A DNA stretch of 7,796 nucleotides, taken from contig CALZHS010000122.1 of assembly GCA_945787265.1 (NCBI GenBank), positions 1-7,796 of the forward strand, written 5' to 3'. The position numbers were made by a program, and so were the translations under genes. How positions within the stretch are numbered: the first letter of the stretch is position 1; each line of letters opens with the position of its first letter. The stretch comes from an uncultured Gammaproteobacteria bacterium. GTDB taxonomy: Bacteria > Pseudomonadota > Gammaproteobacteria > GCA-001735895. Below the pieces are notes generated by a model, which worked only from the letters and a program-made list of their open reading frames with translations, searched no databases and was not told the DNA's origin. Of this stretch, positions 5,530 through 7,796 are shown piece after piece.

Positions 5530-7023
5530 CTAGGGCAGACAGTCGAGATAGGTTTCGACGTCCCAATCGGTAACCGTATGATTAAACCGCTCCCACTCGT
5601 CACGCTTGTAATGCTCGAAAACCTTGAACATTTCGCCCGGCATGGCTGACTGGATAACCTCATCGGCACGCAGTTCATCGAGCGCTTCACCCAGCGACAT
5701 CGGTAATTTCTTGACATCTTTACCCGCATCAATCGCTTCATAGATGTTGCGTTCTTCGGCTTCACCGGGGTTGAGGTCATTGTCGATCCCATCATCGAAG
5801 GCCTTCAACAGCGCTGCTCCCATCAGGTAGGGATTAACCATCGAATCCACCGAGCGGTATTCGAAACGACCCGGTGCCGAGACACGTAATGCACAGGTAC
5901 GGTTCTGGTTACCCCAGTCGGCAAAGATCGGCGCCCCCCAGTCGGCAAAGATCGGCGCCCAGAAACCGGTATCCCAGAGACGACGGTAAGAATTAACCGT
6001 TGAGGATCCGATCGAGGTCAACGCTCCAAGATGCTTGATGACACCACCGATTGACTGCAGCCCGATCGGGCCTGGTGCACGCTCATCAATTGAAGGATCG
6101 GGCATGAAAGTGTTTTCACCACCGACACGGTAGCTGAAAGCTCCCTCCATCCCCGGCAAGGACTCCATACCCAGCTTGTTGACCACGTCTTCCCCGCCGC
6201 GCCACAGTGACATATTGTGGTGACAGCCCGAGGCCGAAACACCCATGAACGGCTTAGACATGAAACAGGCAATGAGGTTGTCTTCGCGTGCGACCTGCGC
6301 GCAGATCTGACGGTAAGTCGTGAGACGGTCTGCATTACGCAGGACATCGTCGAACTGGGTATTGAGTTCAAGTTGACCCGGCGCATCTTCGTGATCGCCC
6401 TGGATGATATCGAGACCCATTTGTTGCGCATACTCGATTACCTTCATGAAGGTTGGTCGCAGTTCTTCGAACTGATCTATGTGATAGCAGTTGGGCTTGG
6501 TAACGCCGCCAGTCATCTTGCCGTCTTCGCCGCGCTTCAACCACATCATTTCCGGCTCGGTACCGCAGCGCATGTCAAGCCCGTGCTTGTCCTGGAATTC
6601 ATTGTGGATACGACGCAAATTACCGCGGCAGTCGGAAGTCAGCGCGCCACCCGGATTTTCGCGTTCTTCGCGGTTACGGAACAGGGTGCAGAAAACACGA
6701 CCGATACGCTTGTCCCAGGGTAATTGACAGAAAGTCTCAGGATCGGGAATGCCAACCAGTTCAGATGACTCGGGTCCATAGCCGATATAATGGCCGTGGC
6801 GATCGACAAACAGGTTCGCGGTTGAGCCGTAAACCAGTTGAAAACCTTTTTCGGCCAGGCGCTCCCAGTGCATGGCTGGAATTCCCTTACCGACGATGCG
6901 TCCGGTAACGGAAATAAACTGGTAGTAAATATAGTCAACACCAGTTTCCTTGATTTTCTCGCTTACCTGCTTCACCAGTTCGGCACGCCCAGGTGCTTCT
7001 ACATGTGCTTGTAAATCGGTCAT
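5530..7023 (-). CDS. glnT: Glutamine synthetase family protein, type III / GmaS-like
   Basis: This 497-residue cytosolic ligase couples ATP hydrolysis to joining ammonia, or methylamine if it is a GmaS, to the gamma-carboxyl of glutamate. An N-terminal beta-grasp domain (about 14-110) precedes the catalytic barrel. Metal- and substrate-binding motifs are visible: GTEPEMMW (154-161), HEDAPGQLEL (211-220), GCHHNMSLW (266-274), NRTCALRV (374-381, the NRSA-type arginine loop) and FEYRSVDSMVNPYL (387-400). An exact repeat APIFADWG-APIFADWG at 356-371 comes from a 24-bp tandem duplication. The canonical adenylylation motif NLYDLP is absent; Y428 in RNIYEA lies at the corresponding place. I start at ATG 7023-7021, 5 bases after GGAGG (7033-7029); an in-frame GTG at 7035 overlaps that ribosome site. 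It leads the operon with glxBCD. Glutamine versus gamma-glutamylmethylamide synthesis cannot be decided from the sequence. Confidence 0.92.
   Translation of the reverse strand: MTDLQAHVEAPGRAELVKQVSEKIKETGVDYIYYQFISVTGRIVGKGIPAMHWERLAEKGFQLVYGSTANLFVDRHGHYIGYGPESSELVGIPDPETFCQLPWDKRIGRVFCTLFRNREERENPGGALTSDCRGNLRRIHNEFQDKHGLDMRCGTEPEMMWLKRGEDGKMTGGVTKPNCYHIDQFEELRPTFMKVIEYAQQMGLDIIQGDHEDAPGQLELNTQFDDVLRNADRLTTYRQICAQVAREDNLIACFMSKPFMGVSASGCHHNMSLWRGGEDVVNKLGMESLPGMEGAFSYRVGGENTFMPDPSIDERAPGPIGLQSIGGVIKHLGALTSIGSSTVNSYRRLWDTGFWAPIFADWGAPIFADWGNQNRTCALRVSAPGRFEYRSVDSMVNPYLMGAALLKAFDDGIDNDLNPGEAEERNIYEAIDAGKDVKKLPMSLGEALDELRADEVIQSAMPGEMFKVFEHYKRDEWERFNHTVTDWDVETYLDCLP
5912..5960 (-). repeat. 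Exact 24-bp in-frame tandem duplication inside glnT
   Basis: Bases 5912-5936 are identical to 5936-5960 (25 matching bases at a period of 24, no mismatch). On the coding strand the unit encodes APIFADWG twice. Because 24 is a multiple of three, the frame is kept. Lack of divergence means a recent event, selection for identity, or an assembly error. Confidence 0.95.
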
Positions 7024-7097
7024 TTCACCCTCCACGGTTTCAAAGACTTAAATTCTTATACTCTTCAGGTCTTGCTGTTTAATGTTATTCCGGTTGT

Positions 7098-7116
7098 GCG
7101 CTTTATTCTTGCCGGA
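7098..7116 (-). promoter_or_regulatory. glnT: Weak candidate sigma-54 promoter for glnT
   Basis: The minus strand reads CGGCAAGAATAAAGC, with GG at 7113-7112, ten bases, then GC at 7101-7100. It matches 7 of the 11 specified bases of TGGCACG-N4-TTGC, but the two T residues before the -12 GC are missing. A start near 7088 would give a 65-base leader. I found no full NtrC dyad upstream to support it. Confidence 0.3.
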
Positions 7117-7171
7117 ACCCCATCATAGCGCCGCCGGGGGTGCATCCCGAGCGAACCAGACAGGTCGTCAT

Positions 7172-7179
7172 GGTATACC
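7172..7179. promoter_or_regulatory. GGTATACC palindrome, possible GntR-type operator
   Basis: The perfect 8-bp palindrome GGTATACC sits in the context ATGGTATACCCAT. FadR-subfamily GntR regulators often bind TGGT...ACCA-like dyads, and a GntR gene diverges from this region. It lies upstream of the glnT start, where a repressor or activator could act. An 8-bp palindrome can easily arise by chance. Confidence 0.25.
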
Positions 7180-7444
7180 CATCAACTCCCACAAAACAAG
7201 ACCTAAAGTGTGTTTTTTTGTACAATTTTGGTTTTATGTGCCGATTTCAGTAGACCAATTTTATGGGCAAGATTCAAAGTCCATAATTATCTCGGCTCAA
7301 TGGAAACACCTGGATTGCCTTGAAAGATCGATATAGTTTATTTTTGTTAATAATTTCAATAATTTAAAAAAATATCTAACCCACGTCCCAGTTTTCACGC
7401 GTGCGTCTCGGATATGACCAGCCTTTCAACACGAGGATGCCAAT

Positions 7445-7475
7445 TTAACGATCTCAAAGCATCTTTGAGCGTTAA
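7445..7475. promoter_or_regulatory. Strong interrupted inverted repeat upstream of the GntR gene
   Basis: TTAACG-AT-CTCAAAG (7445-7459) pairs with CTTTGAG-CGTTAA (7463-7475): a 7-bp inner and 6-bp outer stem with a 2-base bulge on one side and a 3-base loop CAT. Neither strand has a T run after it, so an ordinary terminator is unlikely. It could be a protein-binding site or an RNA structure in a leader. It lies about 100 bases before the GntR start codon. Confidence 0.5.
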
Positions 7476-7491
7476 TTAGGCTGATAAACCC

Positions 7492-7540
7492 TTGATTTGC
7501 GCACCGTATTGCCGCATTATTGTACCAATTTACAGTACCA
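7492..7540 (+). promoter_or_regulatory. Candidate promoter of the GntR gene with GTACCA repeats
   Basis: TTGATT (7492-7497) and CATTAT (7515-7520) are 17 bases apart; each matches four of six consensus bases. Just downstream, GTACCA occurs at 7522-7527 and 7535-7540, within TTGTACCAATTT and ACAGTACCATA. Direct repeats overlapping the expected transcription start would suit autoregulation, but both the promoter and the operator reading are weak. Confidence 0.3.
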
Positions 7541-7572
7541 TATTAGATCACTCAATCGAGGAGCCCACCGGC

Positions 7573-7796
7573 GTGAAAGCAGCCATCAGCAGCGCCCCGT
7601 TAGATTCAGATTTTAAACCGGTTAGCAAGGAAACCGGTACTCGCGTTGGTGTTACCACCAGCAACGTCGCCGCCCAGTTGCGCCGCCGCATCCTCGAGGG
7701 TAAATATGCTTACGAGGAACGCCTGCCAGCGGAACGGAACCTGGCCGAAGAGTTCGGCGTTTCTCGTGGCACTATCCGCTCGGTACTGGAAATTCT
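7573..7796 (+). CDS. GntR-family transcriptional regulator (partial, N-terminal 74 residues)
   Basis: The frame starts at GTG 7573-7575, with GAGGAG at 7558-7563 and a 9-base spacer, and is open to the window edge. After a 30-residue polar leader, residues 32-74 form a winged helix-turn-helix of the GntR type: VAAQLRRRILEGKY, then the diagnostic LPAERNLAEEFGVSRGTIRSVL (51-72), where LPxERxLAxxFGVSRxTxR is the family signature. The effector domain, which would place it in FadR, HutC or another subfamily, is cut off. The gene diverges from glnT, so control of the glnT-glx unit and of itself is likely by position, but unproven. Confidence 0.93.
   Translation, partial: MKAAISSAPLDSDFKPVSKETGTRVGVTTSNVAAQLRRRILEGKYAYEERLPAERNLAEEFGVSRGTIRSVLEI

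Larger units (their letters stand above)
7024..7572. other. Divergent intergenic region between glnT and the GntR gene
   Basis: This 549-bp stretch holds no convincing gene. It should contain the promoters of both glnT (minus) and the GntR gene (plus). I see the glnT ribosome site (7033-7029), a weak sigma-54-like core (7100-7114), a GGTATACC palindrome (7172-7179), an AT-rich stretch at about 7330-7376 with AATAATTT repeated at 7349 and 7358 and a one-mismatch IHF-like word (TTTCAATAATTTA, 7354-7366), a strong hairpin (7445-7475) and GTACCA repeats near the GntR start. A weak sigma-70 match on the minus strand (TTGAAA 7359-7354, TATATC 7335-7330, spacer 18) would give glnT a leader of about 300 bases. 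Confidence 0.6.

Noticed and set aside
5432..5566. Upstream extension of the amidotransferase by 45 residues
   Set aside because: It would overlap the end of glnT and place the catalytic cysteine internally; the ATG at 5431 has its own ribosome site and gives the required MC start.
6217..6723. Plus-strand open frame opposite glnT
   Set aside because: It mirrors the catalytic motifs of the synthetase and has no evidence of its own.
7128..7144. GGTGCA at 7139-7144 as part of an NtrC site for glnT
   Set aside because: Only one half-site fits; the other half is poor and at the wrong spacing, and it would lie too near the candidate promoter.
7102..7170. 22-codon minus-strand frame (MTTCLVRSGCTPGGAMMGFRQE) as a leader peptide of glnT
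   Set aside because: The nearest purine-rich site is about 14 bases from the ATG, and there is no run of control codons or terminator pair to suggest attenuation.
7082..7336. 84-codon plus-strand frame in the intergenic region
   Set aside because: No ribosome site, odd composition and no similarity I can recognise; it covers the likely glnT promoter region.
7615..7638. AAACCGGT repeated at a 16-base period at the start of the GntR gene
   Set aside because: It lies within coding sequence, encodes different residues in its two copies and is short enough to be chance.

Overview
The window is a nitrogen-assimilation locus. Gene style (strong Shine-Dalgarno sites, moderate GC content), an NtrC-type enhancer site and a GntR-family regulator point to a proteobacterium, perhaps a marine gammaproteobacterium. 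The lineage is an inference from gene content, not from a marker gene.

All but one of the genes lie on the minus strand. From right to left they are: a glutamine synthetase of the type III/GmaS-like group (5530-7023); three separate genes that together equal the large subunit of glutamate synthase, namely a class II glutamine amidotransferase (glxB-like, 4493-5431), a GXGXG beta-helix protein (glxC-like, 3669-4505) and an FMN/Fe-S synthase-domain protein (glxD-like, 2296-3639); and an unrecognised 129-residue acidic protein (1893-2282). A clear intrinsic terminator at 1832-1866 closes this unit. A second minus-strand unit follows: an Amt ammonium channel (217-1629) and a small single-membrane-span protein that runs off the left edge (1-178). 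The 207-bp gap between the terminator-side edge of the first unit and amt holds a near-consensus NtrC binding site at 1801-1817, so amt very probably answers to nitrogen limitation. On the plus strand, at the right edge, the first 74 codons of a GntR-family regulator (7573-7796) diverge from glnT across a 549-bp intergenic region with several hairpins and operator-like words.

As a system, the Amt channel brings in ammonium, the synthetase attaches an amine to glutamate, and the split synthase moves the amide nitrogen on. Two readings are possible. The first is the GlnT-GlxBCD arrangement (glutamine made from ammonium). The second is the GmaS-MgsABC arrangement (gamma-glutamylmethylamide and N-methylglutamate made from methylamine). 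The same four domain types serve both. The ammonium channel favours the first, and no N-methylglutamate dehydrogenase gene lies in the window.

The most unusual points are an exact in-frame 24-bp tandem duplication in the synthetase next to its catalytic arginine loop, the unknown 129-residue protein embedded in the operon, and a small membrane protein behind amt where glnK is often found. I found no mobile element, CRISPR array, tRNA or rRNA.
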